Below, one piece after another: positions 9,901-18,438 of a DNA stretch of 64,000 nt; positions within the stretch are counted from its first letter, which is position 1; every line of letters starts with the position of its first letter. Location: the NCBI GenBank assembly GCA_963796125.1, contig CAWCKM010000042.1, forward strand, positions 1-64,000. Direction: 5' to 3'. The DNA is from DASPRG01 sp963796125 (GTDB taxonomy: Bacteria > Nitrospirota > Thermodesulfovibrionia > Thermodesulfovibrionales > SM23-35). The translations under genes and the position numbers were made by a program. Under the pieces are notes generated by a model that made no database searches, had not been told where the DNA came from, and saw only the letters and a program-made list of their open reading frames with translations.

Positions 9901-10067
9901 TCTTTGTCCGAGCTGCGAAGAAAAGAAATGGCATTGCTACACCGTTCATATATTTAGGTCCTGCTGCTCGTGTCAGTTTCGAGAGTGAACGGCCAATCAA
10001 AATGGTCTGGCGACTTTATAACCCTATGCCAGCGGATATTTTCGAAGAAAATCGGCGTGGAGGATGA
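6919..10067 (+). CDS. PLD-domain DEAD/DEAH helicase with DUF3427 (one frameshift)
   Basis: One gene of about 1,045 residues when a single indel near 9100 is corrected. The N-terminal third has a phospholipase-D-like nuclease domain (HAKAYHFRR, then AYIGSANMSLAA). Next comes an SF2 helicase with Walker A AATGTGKT, DEVHH (motif II), LTATPER (motif III) and a motif VI region QQLGRGLRH. After the frame change the protein continues through LPLTFCNFIRYHDYEPEIL into DUF3427, with DLLHWESQS and IYLGPA. Such PLD-helicase-DUF3427 proteins occur in restriction and defence islands. The ATG at 6919 has no strong ribosome binding site. Neighbours (vsr remnant, DUF1998 tail, toxin) support a defence setting. 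Confidence 0.8.
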
Positions 10068-10154
10068 TACACAACCTTAAATATTTATTCTATGTGCGTC
10101 CGTACAGCCGGACAATCTTGAGAATGTAGTAAAGAATGGTCTTATAACAGCGCA

Positions 10155-10355
10155 GTGGTTTTTTTCGATCCTGTTTGCATTGACAGTCCCGGACAAAGTC
10201 CTGATTCTTGCAACCTTGCTGCATGCTATGGATGCGCATTGCTTCCAGCGATTTCCTGCGAAGAGGGCAACAGGCTTCTGGACAGAGCCATGCTTACAGG
10301 CACAATGGAGGCACCTGAAATAGGTTTCTTCAGAGGATTTGAAGAAACAACTTAA
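10155..10355 (+). pseudogene. C-terminal remnant of a DUF1998/DrmB-type protein
   Basis: The 66-residue frame reads DPVCIDSPGQ, then NLAACYGCALLPAISCEEGN and LLDRAMLTG, ending in GFFRGFEETT. The pattern AACxxCxLxPxxSCExxNxxLDRxxLxG is the cysteine-rich end of DUF1998 proteins, including DrmB of DISARM. The helicase-associated N-terminal part is missing, so only the tail survives 90 bases after the DUF3427 gene. The GTG start is nominal. Confidence 0.6.
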
Positions 10356-10428
10356 TATTCGACAGATAAAAGGGGCCGGGTAGATTTAATTTTTTATCAA
10401 GATACATTTATCAGGAACAATGTTATCC

Positions 10429-10779
10429 TCATTTTGCCCCCAAATCTAAAAGTTCTCTTAACATATTATCCATAGAAAGCAAGTCTTCTGGAGAGAGTTT
10501 ACCTAAATTTTTCAATACCAGTTTTTGCTCAACAGTTGCTATGGCTGGTTTTATAGAAGATGGCTTTAACAAGCCAGCCTCTCTCCAATTTCTTATGAGG
10601 CATTCACCTATTCCAAACGATTGTTCTGTCTGGCTAGTGATAGCCATAATGACAATGTCTAAGGATGCATTATTATAGTTATTAGTGGTTACAATAACTG
10701 CGGGACGTTTTTTGATAGTTGTTTGATCGCTGAAAGGGAAGGGAATAAGAACAATATCACCTCGTTTATAGGCTGTCAT
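10429..10779 (-). CDS. MazF/PemK-family endoribonuclease toxin
   Basis: A 116-residue protein starting MTAYKRGDIVLIPFPFSDQ, with the MazF features RGDIVLIPFPFSD, KRPAVIV and IMAITSQ. MazF toxins are sequence-specific mRNA interferases. The chosen ATG (complement of 10777-10779) overlaps the antitoxin end by 14 bases; an upstream ATG at 10786-10788 is the alternative. It lies at the edge of the decayed defence region and is intact, while its antitoxin is frameshifted. Confidence 0.85.
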   Translation of the reverse strand: MTAYKRGDIVLIPFPFSDQTTIKKRPAVIVTTNNYNNASLDIVIMAITSQTEQSFGIGECLIRNWREAGLLKPSSIKPAIATVEQKLVLKNLGKLSPEDLLSMDNMLRELLDLGAK

Positions 10780-10965
10780 AGACAGCATCCTCTTCGTTGT
10801 CCCATATCTTTTTCAAATGATGTTTTGGACAACTCCTGAGTTGCTTTTACGAGAAGAGCTCCTTTCTCTCTTGCTTTCTAAAAATTGAATAAAGTCAAAA
10901 ACCTCTTGAAGGAGATTTTCAGGCAGTTTATCAATTTCATTTTTGATTATATCTTTAACAGACAT
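10766..10965 (-). CDS. Antitoxin partner of MazF (two frameshifts)
   Basis: From ATG at 10963-10965, preceded by GGAAGAGGT, the frame reads NEIDKLPENLLQEVFDFIQF, a DUF2281-like antitoxin N-terminus. After a one-base change near 10870 it continues as LVKATQELSKTSFEK, and after another near 10805 as IWDNEEDAVYDSL, stopping at 10766-10768. Without correction it stops early. The tail is the usual toxin-binding segment. Since a live MazF without antitoxin would be toxic, sequence error is more likely than true loss. Confidence 0.6.
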
Positions 10966-11076
10966 CTTTTACCTCTTCCTTTACAAAAATTATACCTTAA
11001 TAAGATCTTTATTTTCACTAAATTACTGCCTGACAGTTACAAAACCCGGGCTTGGCCGAGGCTTGCAGCTTCAAGA

Positions 11077-11139
11077 TCAAAAGGGCAATAGTCAAAAGCG
11101 CAAAAGGCTGAAAGAGCAGAAGAGTAAAAGTTCAAAAGT
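11077..11139. repeat. A/G-rich imperfect tandem-word repeat (intergenic)
   Basis: Units like GTCAAAAGCGCAAAAGG, GAAAGAGCAGAAGAG and TAAAAGTTCAAAAG follow each other between the SDR gene end and the antitoxin. The texture is the same as the word-repeat inserts inside kdsB and dapF, so this may be an intergenic member of the same class. Confidence 0.35.
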
Positions 11140-11144
11140 AGTTT

Positions 11145-11816
11145 TCACTTCATTATCTTCCACACATCGACATCACCACCAGGCGCCACTTTTATCATGC
11201 CTGATACTGTTTTGAAAATAACCTCTGCCACCTCGGAAGGAGGACGGCCTTCGTATCCGGTGAGTCGTGTTGCTGTCATGTCAGGATTAACACAACAAAT
11301 CTTGAGACGCGGATGTTCCTCTGCAAGAGCCTGTGTGAAGCCTCTGACCCCGAACTTCGTCCCGCAATAAACGGACATCTCTGCATAAGCGGTTTTACCA
11401 GCAGCACTGGCTATGTTGATGATCCCTTTCTTAATGTGAGGAAGGAAGGAGCGGGTCATCTTAATAAGGCCTTCCAGGTTTGTCCTGATCTGTCTCTCGA
11501 TGTCCTTCATAGTATGTTTTCTGAAAGGAATAAAAATTCCCGTCCCTGCATTGTTAATAAGGAAATCTACTCTGCCATACTGCTTCAGCACCCTTTTTAC
11601 AGCATCCTTAATGCTTTTGTCATCTGTTACGTCAAGATGAAGGAGCAAGGTGCTTTCTGCCCCCAGCTTCCGGCAACGTTTTTCGGCCTGTTCACCCCGC
11701 GCTTTCCCTTTGTTATAGGTAAGAACGATTTTTGCCCCGGTTTGTGCAAACCTATATGCTGTTTCTCTTCCGATCCCGGAGCTGGAACCTGTAATTAGCA
11801 CGACCTGTCTTTTCAT
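11145..11816 (-). CDS. Short-chain dehydrogenase/reductase
   Basis: A classical SDR of about 223 residues: nucleotide-binding TGSSSGIG near the N-terminus, structural NNAG, catalytic Ser in NIASAAGK and YCGTK (YxxxK). It uses NAD(P)H on an unknown alcohol or ketone. The start chosen is ATG at 11814-11816, one base after the trpS stop, so it is the third gene of an M50-trpS-SDR operon; the longer upstream frame runs into trpS. Confidence 0.85.
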   Translation of the reverse strand: MKRQVVLITGSSSGIGRETAYRFAQTGAKIVLTYNKGKARGEQAEKRCRKLGAESTLLLHLDVTDDKSIKDAVKRVLKQYGRVDFLINNAGTGIFIPFRKHTMKDIERQIRTNLEGLIKMTRSFLPHIKKGIINIASAAGKTAYAEMSVYCGTKFGVRGFTQALAEEHPRLKICCVNPDMTATRLTGYEGRPPSEVAEVIFKTVSGMIKVAPGGDVDVWKIMK

Positions 11817-11817
11817 A

Positions 11818-12801
11818 TCAATACAATCCCATTGCATCCCGCACAAGCTGCATTGTCTCTTCTACAGTCTTTGTTGCCTTCTCTGTGCCTTTCTTAACAA
11901 TGTCATCAAGCATATCCGGATTCGTTATGAGTTCATTGCGCTTTTCCCAGATCGGCTCCAAAATACTGAAAATATTTTTAAGGAGAATCTTTTTGCAGTC
12001 AATACAGCCAATACCTGCTGTTATGCATCCCTTTACGACCTCGTCCTGCTCTTCTTTTGAAGAGAAGATCTTATGGAGATGGTATACAGGGGATAATTCA
12101 GGGTTTCCTTTGTCTGTCCTTTTTACTCTTGCAGGATCGGTCATCATAGTCATGATCTTCTGTTGAACCGCTTCAGGACTATCTGAAAGAAATATTGCAT
12201 TGTCATAACTCTTTGACATTTTCCTCCCGTCGACACCTACTACTTTCGGAAATTCGGTGAGCAATGCCTCTGGTTCGGGGAAGACTTCTTTGTAGAGGTA
12301 ATTAAAACGCCTTGCGATCTCCCTGCTTATCTCAAGGTGCGGCACCTGATCAATGCCCACAGGAACATATTTTGCTCTGTATATAAGGATGTCTGCCGTT
12401 TGAAGAAGAGGGTATCCGAGGAATCCGTAAGTTGATAAATCTTTGTCTTTGAGTTCCTGCTGTTTTTCTTTGTAGGTAGGAACTCTTTCGAGCCAGCCAA
12501 GAGGGGTTATCATTGAGAGGAGCAGGTGCAGTTCTGCATGTTCTGGAATCCTCGACTGAAGAAAGATTGTGCATTTTTCAGGGTCAAGGCCTGCTGCAAG
12601 AAAATTGATGAGGATATCCTTTGTGGATTCCCGAATAAATGAGGGGTCTGCATACATAGTTGTCAGAGCGTGCCAGTCTGCGACGAAATAATGACAATCA
12701 TATTGATCCTGAAGGCGTACCCAGTTGCTCAGTGCTCCTATCAGGTTGCCAAGGTGGAGCCTGCCGCTTGCCTGCATTCCGCTTAAGACTCTGTCTTTCA
12801 C
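11818..12801 (-). CDS. trpS: Tryptophanyl-tRNA synthetase
   Basis: A 327-residue class I synthetase that charges tRNA-Trp. HIGH-equivalent is SGRLHLGN, the KMSKS loop is GRKMSKSYDN, and VPVGIDQVPHLE lies between them. The C-terminal part has GCITAGIGCIDCKK, a C-x6-C-x2-C pattern that matches the last three cysteines of the [4Fe-4S] site known in Thermotoga TrpRS; the first cysteine of that four-Cys site appears absent. The start overlaps the M50 gene end by 4 bases. Confidence 0.95.
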   Translation of the reverse strand: MKDRVLSGMQASGRLHLGNLIGALSNWVRLQDQYDCHYFVADWHALTTMYADPSFIRESTKDILINFLAAGLDPEKCTIFLQSRIPEHAELHLLLSMITPLGWLERVPTYKEKQQELKDKDLSTYGFLGYPLLQTADILIYRAKYVPVGIDQVPHLEISREIARRFNYLYKEVFPEPEALLTEFPKVVGVDGRKMSKSYDNAIFLSDSPEAVQQKIMTMMTDPARVKRTDKGNPELSPVYHLHKIFSSKEEQDEVVKGCITAGIGCIDCKKILLKNIFSILEPIWEKRNELITNPDMLDDIVKKGTEKATKTVEETMQLVRDAMGLY

Positions 12802-13490
12802 ATGAAACCTCCAAAGGGGATAAGAAATATTTGAATAATGATCTCAATAAAAGTCTGTATTGGCACGATAATATAGTGAGCTATTCCGGTAAACCAGAGA
12901 CCGAGTACAATGAGAATACCATAAGGTTCAAGCTTGCTGAAGTGATAGGCATATTTTGTTGGTAAGAGGCTTGTGGCTATCCTTCCTCCATCAAGGGGCG
13001 GAACAGGGAAAAGGTTAAAGGCAGCAATGAAGATGTTAAAGGATATGCTGTACTGAATCATCATGACAAGAGGGGTCATAATTTTCTGGTTGAATGTAGA
13101 AGATGAGGACGGGGGGAAAATGACCTGAATTAAAATGTAAAGTAGTATACTGATAAAGGCAATCATGATATTTGTAGCCGGTCCTGCGGCAGAAACAAGG
13201 GCTGTATCCCGTCTCGGGCGCTTTAAATTGTAAAAGTTAACAGGGACAGGTTTTGCTGTACCGAATATGAAGGCCCCGTTTGATAATATAAAGAGCATCA
13301 CAGGCACGATAATTGTGCCAATAGGATCAATATGCGCAATCGGATTCAGGGTAAGTCTGCCCATCATTTTGGCTGTTGGGTCACCCAATTTGTTTGCAAC
13401 AAACCCATGGGCAACTTCATGAAAGGTTATTGCAACTAAAATAGGGATAGCGGCGATGATGAGTTTTTGTACAGTCGAAGTGAAATCCAA
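12798..13490 (-). CDS. Site-2-protease-family (M50) membrane metalloprotease
   Basis: A 230-residue, multi-spanning protein with the zinc motif HEVAHG at residues 24-29, the third ligand region PPLDGGR, and the NPIAHIDPIGT region typical of short bacterial M50 proteins lacking PDZ domains. The start is TTG (complement of 13488-13490) with AGAAAGG nearby; no in-frame ATG precedes it. First gene of the minus-strand trpS operon, divergent from kdsB. Confidence 0.85.
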   Translation of the reverse strand: MDFTSTVQKLIIAAIPILVAITFHEVAHGFVANKLGDPTAKMMGRLTLNPIAHIDPIGTIIVPVMLFILSNGAFIFGTAKPVPVNFYNLKRPRRDTALVSAAGPATNIMIAFISILLYILIQVIFPPSSSSTFNQKIMTPLVMMIQYSISFNIFIAAFNLFPVPPLDGGRIATSLLPTKYAYHFSKLEPYGILIVLGLWFTGIAHYIIVPIQTFIEIIIQIFLIPFGGFM

Positions 13491-13584
13491 ATTATATAAC
13501 CTTTCTCAATAGGGTGCAAGATTTGGTCAGTGAATATTTACACTCCTTTTTCTGAATAAAAACTATAATGGTTACGAAAAGGTA

Positions 13585-13615
13585 TTGTCAAGGCATGTGG
13601 ATAGCGGTATATAAT
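13585..13615 (+). promoter_or_regulatory. Sigma-70-type promoter of the kdsB operon
   Basis: TTGTCA at 13585-13590, then 17 bases to TATATA (13608) or 19 to TATAAT (13610-13615). The inferred transcription start lies about 7 bases before the kdsB ATG at 13629, with no ribosome binding site, so the mRNA would be nearly leaderless. Confidence 0.55.
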
Positions 13616-13628
13616 TATTAGTTAAATC

Positions 13629-14417
13629 ATGACTGCTATAGTCATTATCCCTGCCCGTTATCATTCAACCCGTTTTCCGGGAAAGCCTCTGTCCCTCCTG
13701 AGAGGAAAGACGCTGATTCAGCACGTTTATGAGAATTCAAGAAGAGCTCATCTTATCGGGGATGTCATTGTTGCAACCGACAGTGAGGCCATATGTGACA
13801 AAGTTCTTTCTTTTGGTGGCAAGGCTGTTATGACGGGGAAGGAACACCCCTCAGGCACTGACAGGATAGCAGAAGTTGCTGCAACAGTAGATTATGACAT
13901 CATTGTCAATGTTCAGGGTGATGAGCCCCTTGTTCGCCCCCAGATGATAGATGATGTTATTTTACTCCTTCGTGATGAGCGAGCCTCTATGGGGACCCTG
14001 ATGAAAAGGATAACGGAGGCTGATGAAGTTTTGGACCCAAATGTTGTTAAGGTTGTCTTTGATGCAGAAGGCTTTGCGCTCTATTTTTCGAGATCACCGA
14101 TACCGTATCACAGAGATGAGTGGAATCTCTTAAGCAAAGAGCAAAGAGCGAAGAGCGAAGACTTTGCGAGCACCTTCGAAATTCAAAATTTTTACTGCTA
14201 TAAACATATAGGCATCTACAGTTACAGAAGAGAAACACTTCTTGAACTATCCGGTATGGAACCAACAAAGCTTGAGGAGATAGAGAAACTTGAGCAGCTC
14301 AGGGCACTCGAAAAGGGAATAAAAATCAAAACAAAGGAAACCTTCTTTGAAACCTTTGGGGTAGATACCCCTGAGGACTTAGAAAAGGTGGAGAAATGCC
14401 TAAGTACATCTTTGTGA
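13629..14417 (+). CDS. kdsB: 3-deoxy-manno-octulosonate cytidylyltransferase
   Basis: A 262-residue enzyme activating Kdo as CMP-Kdo for lipid A/LPS core synthesis in the cytoplasm. Hallmarks: IIPARYHSTRFPGKPL, VQGDEPL, and the end FGVDTPEDLEKV. Between IPYHRDEW and YKHIGIYSYR it carries about 24 extra residues (SKEQRAKSEDF and following) encoded by a tandem-word DNA repeat at 14134-14160. Its end overlaps the pyrG start by 22 bases, and a promoter lies directly upstream. Confidence 0.95.
   Translation: MTAIVIIPARYHSTRFPGKPLSLLRGKTLIQHVYENSRRAHLIGDVIVATDSEAICDKVLSFGGKAVMTGKEHPSGTDRIAEVAATVDYDIIVNVQGDEPLVRPQMIDDVILLLRDERASMGTLMKRITEADEVLDPNVVKVVFDAEGFALYFSRSPIPYHRDEWNLLSKEQRAKSEDFASTFEIQNFYCYKHIGIYSYRRETLLELSGMEPTKLEEIEKLEQLRALEKGIKIKTKETFFETFGVDTPEDLEKVEKCLSTSL
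14124..14197. repeat. In-frame tandem-word insert in kdsB
   Basis: The DNA at 14134-14160 is four imperfect 7-mers, GCAAAGA GCAAAGA GCGAAGA GCGAAGA, followed by an AT-rich stretch TTCGAAATTCAAAATTT. The encoded peptide is absent from typical KdsB proteins, whose family motif resumes at YKHIGIY. Confidence 0.6.
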
Positions 14418-16073
14418 CAGGTGGTGTTGTTTCAGCACTCGGAAAAGGGATTGCTGCAGCTGCAACCGGTGCACTCCTCGAGGCAAAGGGATTAAAAGTC
14501 ACCCTCCAGAAATTAGATCCCTACATCAACGTTGACCCTGGCACCCTGAGCCCTTTCCAGCATGGTGAAGTCTTTGTGACGGATGATGGTGCAGAGACAG
14601 ACCTCGACCTTGGACATTACGAGAGGTTTACATCGGTAAGAACATCTCAGCTGAATAACTATACGACAGGGAAGATTTACTACAATGTGATCACCAAGGA
14701 GAGGCAGGGAGATTATCTCGGAGAAACAGTCCAGGTAGTCCCCCACATTACCGATGAAATTAAAAAGGCGATAAAATCTGCAAACAATAACTATGATGTG
14801 GTGATCGTCGAGATCGGCGGGACCATCGGTGATATTGAGAGCCTGCCATTCCTCGAGGCGATCAGACAGTTCCGGTATGATGTTGGGAGAGAGAATGTGC
14901 TCTATATTCATCTTACTCTCGTCCCCTATGTCAGGTCAGCAGGTGAACTGAAGACAAAGCCCTCACAGCACAGTGTAAAGGAGTTCAGAGAAATCGGTAT
15001 CCAGCCTGATATCCTCTTGTGCAGAACGGACAGGCCGCTTCCGCCTGATATAAAGAAAAAGATTGCAATCCACTGTAACCTTGACAGCGATGCTGTTATT
15101 GCTGCAAAAGATGTTGAAACGATCTATGAAGTTCCCATTGTGTTGCACAATGAAGGGCTCGATTATTTCATCGGGAAGAGGTTTAACCTTAATTTCAGCG
15201 AGCCTGACCTCTCACACTGGGAGGATATCGTGAGGAAGATAAAAGAACCCAAACGTGAGGTTACCATTGCAATTGTTGGGAAATATACCGGCCTTAAGGA
15301 CTCCTACAAGAGCCTCATAGAGGCCCTTACCCATGGCGGTATTGCAAATGATGCACGGGTGAATCTCCAGTGGATAGATTCAGAGGAAGTAGATGTTCAG
15401 GGACCTGAACGGTATCTCTCCGAGGCCGATGGAATTTTGGTGCCAGGGGGCTTTGGATATAGGGGAATTGAAGGAAAATTAAAGGCTATACACTATGCCC
15501 GGACAAAAAGGATCCCCTATTTTGGTATCTGCCTCGGCATGCAGTGTGCCGTGATCGAATTTGCAAGGAATGTCTGCGGTCTTTCTGCAAATAGTACGGA
15601 GTTTGATGTCAACACACAAGGCACCTGTTATCTATCTCATGGAGAAGTGGTATGACTTCAGAAAGGGAAGGATAGAGGTTCGTTCGGAGAGTTCCCAGAA
15701 GGGTGGTACTATGAGACTTGGGGCATATCCCTGTATCCTTGCGGAGGAAACAGCCGCTTTCAGGGCATATGGCATAAAAGAGATATCAGAAAGGCACAGA
15801 CATCGATATGAATTCAATAATGCATACAGGGAAATACTTACACGGCATGGCTTAAAGATCAGCGGCCTGAGCCCTGACGGCGAACTTGTAGAGATTATAG
15901 AGATTGAAGACCACCCATGGTTTCTCGGGTGCCAGTTCCATCCTGAGTTCAAGTCAAGACCTACTGATCCACATCCCTTATTCAAGGCATTTATAGAGGC
16001 GTCAATCAGGGAAAAGAGATCTTTATTCCCTTACCTGGAAATTAGTGCCGAAGAAAAACATAGAGGGCTTTAG
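14396..16073 (+). CDS. pyrG: CTP synthase (one frameshift)
   Basis: The synthase domain begins KYIFVTGGVVSALGKG and contains LDPYINVDPGT and EIGGTIGDIES. The glutaminase domain has PYFGICLGMQ with the catalytic Cys and later FHPEFKSRP with catalytic His/Glu. The frame changes near 15615 in an ACACA run, between NSTEFDVN and APVIYLME, and the full enzyme is about 559 residues. It makes CTP from UTP and glutamine, needed here also for CMP-Kdo. Being essential, the break is probably a sequence error. Confidence 0.93.
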
Positions 16074-16075
16074 TA

Positions 16076-16903
16076 TTGACAAGGGAGATAATGATAGGAG
16101 ATACAAGGCTTGGAGGCAATAATCCACTCTTCATTGTTGCAGGACCCTGCGTTATTGAAAACGAGGATGTTGTATTTTATACTGCAGAAAGATTGAAAGA
16201 GATATGCTGCGGGTTAGGGCTTCCACTTCTTTTCAAGAGTTCCTATGATAAGGCAAATCGGACATCTCTTTCTTCATTCAGGGGACCCGGGATAGAAAAG
16301 GGTTTAAAGATCCTGTCTGATGTCCGAGAGAGATTCAAGATACCTGTCATCTCTGACATCCATTCAGTAGAAGAGGTCAAACCTGCTTCTCAGGTTCTCG
16401 ATGCCCTTCAGATACCTGCTTTTTTAAGCAGACAGACTGATCTGATTCTTTCTGCATCACATACGGGCAAACCTGTAAATATCAAGAAAGGCCAGTTCCT
16501 TGCTCCATGGGATGTTAAAAATATCATTGAAAAATTTACCTCTACAGGCAATCAAAACCTTTTCATTACTGAGAGAGGAACGTCCTTTGGATACAATAAC
16601 CTCGTTGTTGATTTCAGGGGGGTATCCATTATGAGGTCCTTTGGATATCCCGTTATCTTTGATGTAACTCACAGCCTGCAACTTCCCGGTGGACAGGGTA
16701 GCTCCTCAGGTGGTCAGAGGGAATTTGCAGACCTCCTTGCAAGGGCAGCAGTGGCAGCCGGAGTAGATGGAATATTCATGGAGGTCCATCCTGATCCTGA
16801 TAGGGCATTGTGCGATGGACCGAATATGGTACCAATAGATAGTGTTCGTAACCTTTTAAAAACGATTAAAGATATTCATACGGTAGTCTTTCCCCGGAAA
16901 TAA
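16076..16903 (+). CDS. kdsA: 2-dehydro-3-deoxyphosphooctonate aldolase (Kdo-8-P synthase)
   Basis: Condenses arabinose-5-phosphate with PEP. Motifs: FIVAGPCVIE, FKSSYDKANR, IPAFLSRQTDL, KGQFLAPWD, GYNNLVVDFRG and FMEVHPDPDRALCDG. The Cys in AGPC, with His in THS and the later Glu/Asp, marks the metal-dependent class (Aquifex type) rather than the E. coli type. The start is TTG 16076 (GAGGG 8 bases upstream); ATG 16091 is an alternative, but its AAGGGAG is only 3 bases away. Confidence 0.95.
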   Translation: MTREIMIGDTRLGGNNPLFIVAGPCVIENEDVVFYTAERLKEICCGLGLPLLFKSSYDKANRTSLSSFRGPGIEKGLKILSDVRERFKIPVISDIHSVEEVKPASQVLDALQIPAFLSRQTDLILSASHTGKPVNIKKGQFLAPWDVKNIIEKFTSTGNQNLFITERGTSFGYNNLVVDFRGVSIMRSFGYPVIFDVTHSLQLPGGQGSSSGGQREFADLLARAAVAAGVDGIFMEVHPDPDRALCDGPNMVPIDSVRNLLKTIKDIHTVVFPRK

Positions 16904-16929
16904 TCTGTCTTAATTGTATAAAGACAAGT

Positions 16930-17271
16930 ATGGAAACAAAATATTTTCTCTATTTTCTGACAGGTGGAGTTGTTGTGAGTGTTGTTACCTATTTTGCAAG
17001 CCATGCAAAAGGCTTACTGGCAGCTTTCCTCGCCAATTTACCAGTCGTAACAATGATAACCTTTTTAACCATTTATTTTGAGTCCGGAGAAAAGGCGGTC
17101 GTTTCATATGCTGAAGGGCTTGTTATCATGCTCTTCCCCTGGCTGGCTTATATTTTTTCCGTAGTTTTTTTGACAAAGAAGATAGGATTGCTTCCCTCCC
17201 TTGTGATCGGGGTTTCCCTCTATCTTGTGTGTGCCTATTTCATAATAAGTGCAAAGAAGTTTTTTTTATGA
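16930..17271 (+). CDS. Four-helix inner-membrane protein, unknown function
   Basis: A 113-residue, very hydrophobic protein with about four membrane segments (residues 4-22, 27-49, 58-80 and 88-108) and few charges. The layout resembles DUF3147/GlpM-like small membrane proteins, but I cannot confirm the family. It lies inside the Kdo operon, between kdsA and kdsD, in the same orientation. Confidence 0.6.
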   Translation: METKYFLYFLTGGVVVSVVTYFASHAKGLLAAFLANLPVVTMITFLTIYFESGEKAVVSYAEGLVIMLFPWLAYIFSVVFLTKKIGLLPSLVIGVSLYLVCAYFIISAKKFFL

Positions 17272-17385
17272 AACATTCTTGACAGTCATCCAAAGCAGGA
17301 GAAGCATATCCTGTTTCTTACAATAAATGAGATTTTTCAATATGGGAAGCTCATGCCGAAGCTTTAAAAGATGCAGGTGTTACGA

Positions 17386-17391
17386 TATAAT
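17386..17391 (+). promoter_or_regulatory. Possible -10 element upstream of kdsD
   Basis: TATAAT at 17386-17391 lies about 67 bases before the kdsD ATG. The -35 position (around 17363) has only a poor TTTAAA-like hexamer, so this is a weak call. An imperfect CAGGA/TCCTG hairpin lies in the same gap near 17300. Confidence 0.3.
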
Positions 17392-17458
17392 AGCCTCGTG
17401 GATTTACTGATGACTGGCGAACAGTTGCTAAAGCAAAGATACCGGGAGAGTCGGTTCT

Positions 17459-18427
17459 ATGGACAATATTCTTGATATAGCAAAAAAAGTCCTGAAAACA
17501 GAGGCAGAGGCCATCTTTGCCCTGGTCGAAAGACTTGGCGGCAATTTTGAGAAGGCTGTTGAGAGTATTTATGAATGCAAAGGGAGAGTCGTTGTGACCG
17601 GTATGGGCAAATCCGGGCTTGTTGGTAAAAAGATAGCAGCAACACTGGCATCAACAGGCACACCTGCCTTTTTCCTGCACCCTGCAGAGGCAGGTCATGG
17701 CGACTTAGGAATGGTCACATCCAATGATGTGATAATAGCCATCTCAAATAGCGGTGAGACAGAAGAAATTGTGGGGTTGATACCTTTCCTGAAGAGGTTT
17801 AACCTTTGCCTTATCTCAATAACAGGTAATCCTAAGTCTACTTTGTCAAAGGCGGCTGATGTAAGTCTTGATGTCTCTGTAAAAGAGGAGGCATGTCCCT
17901 TTGGTATTGTGCCAACGGCATCAACTACTGCAACGATGGCAATCGGTGATGCCCTGGCTGTTGCCCTGCTCGTGAAAAAAGGCTTAAAAGAGGAAGACTT
18001 TGCTTTTTTCCATCCCGGGGGCAGCATTGGCAAAAAATTACTTATTACTGTAAAAGACCTTATGCATAGGGGGGAAGCAATCCCAAAGGTATCCCTTGGG
18101 ACACCAATGTCAAAGGCAGTGATAGAGATGTCTTCCAAGAGACTCGGTCATGCCATTGTCCTGGACGATGACGGCAGGGTGGCAGGGATAATTACGGATG
18201 GTGATGTAAGGAGAGGGTTAGAAAAATGGGCGGGAAAGCTTTTTGAATTGACTGCAGAAGAGGTTATGTCTGAAAACCCGAAAACGGTATCAGAAGACGA
18301 ATTGGCCGCAAAAGCATTGTCTATCATGGAGAATCATTCCATAACAGCTCTGATTGTGTCTGATACAGGTGGGCGAGTAATAGGGATAATACACCTGCAT
18401 GATGTGTTGAAACAGGGAATAGCATAG
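17459..18427 (+). CDS. kdsD: Arabinose-5-phosphate isomerase (KpsF/GutQ family)
   Basis: A 322-residue protein: N-terminal SIS sugar-isomerase domain (VVVTGMGKSGLVGKKIA, LHPAEAGHGDLG, ISNSGET) followed by two CBS domains (from about residue 210), the standard KdsD layout. It converts ribulose-5-phosphate to arabinose-5-phosphate, the KdsA substrate. It lies 11 bases before kdsC. Confidence 0.95.
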   Translation: MDNILDIAKKVLKTEAEAIFALVERLGGNFEKAVESIYECKGRVVVTGMGKSGLVGKKIAATLASTGTPAFFLHPAEAGHGDLGMVTSNDVIIAISNSGETEEIVGLIPFLKRFNLCLISITGNPKSTLSKAADVSLDVSVKEEACPFGIVPTASTTATMAIGDALAVALLVKKGLKEEDFAFFHPGGSIGKKLLITVKDLMHRGEAIPKVSLGTPMSKAVIEMSSKRLGHAIVLDDDGRVAGIITDGDVRRGLEKWAGKLFELTAEEVMSENPKTVSEDELAAKALSIMENHSITALIVSDTGGRVIGIIHLHDVLKQGIA

Positions 18428-18438
18428 ACGGGGTAAGA

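Noticed and set aside
11313..11798. 161-codon plus-strand ORF opposite the SDR gene
   Set aside because: It is antisense to a clear SDR with all motifs, has no ribosome binding site, and its composition (Cys/Phe/Ser-rich) is that of a shadow frame.
14124..14197. CRISPR-like or minisatellite array in kdsB
   Set aside because: Units are only 7 bases and contiguous, without spacers; no cas genes in the window.
14396..16073. Programmed ribosomal frameshift in pyrG, dapA, dapF or kdsC
   Set aside because: No slippery heptamer with a downstream structure is common to the sites, and such shifts are not known in these families; the density of unrelated breaks points to sequence error.
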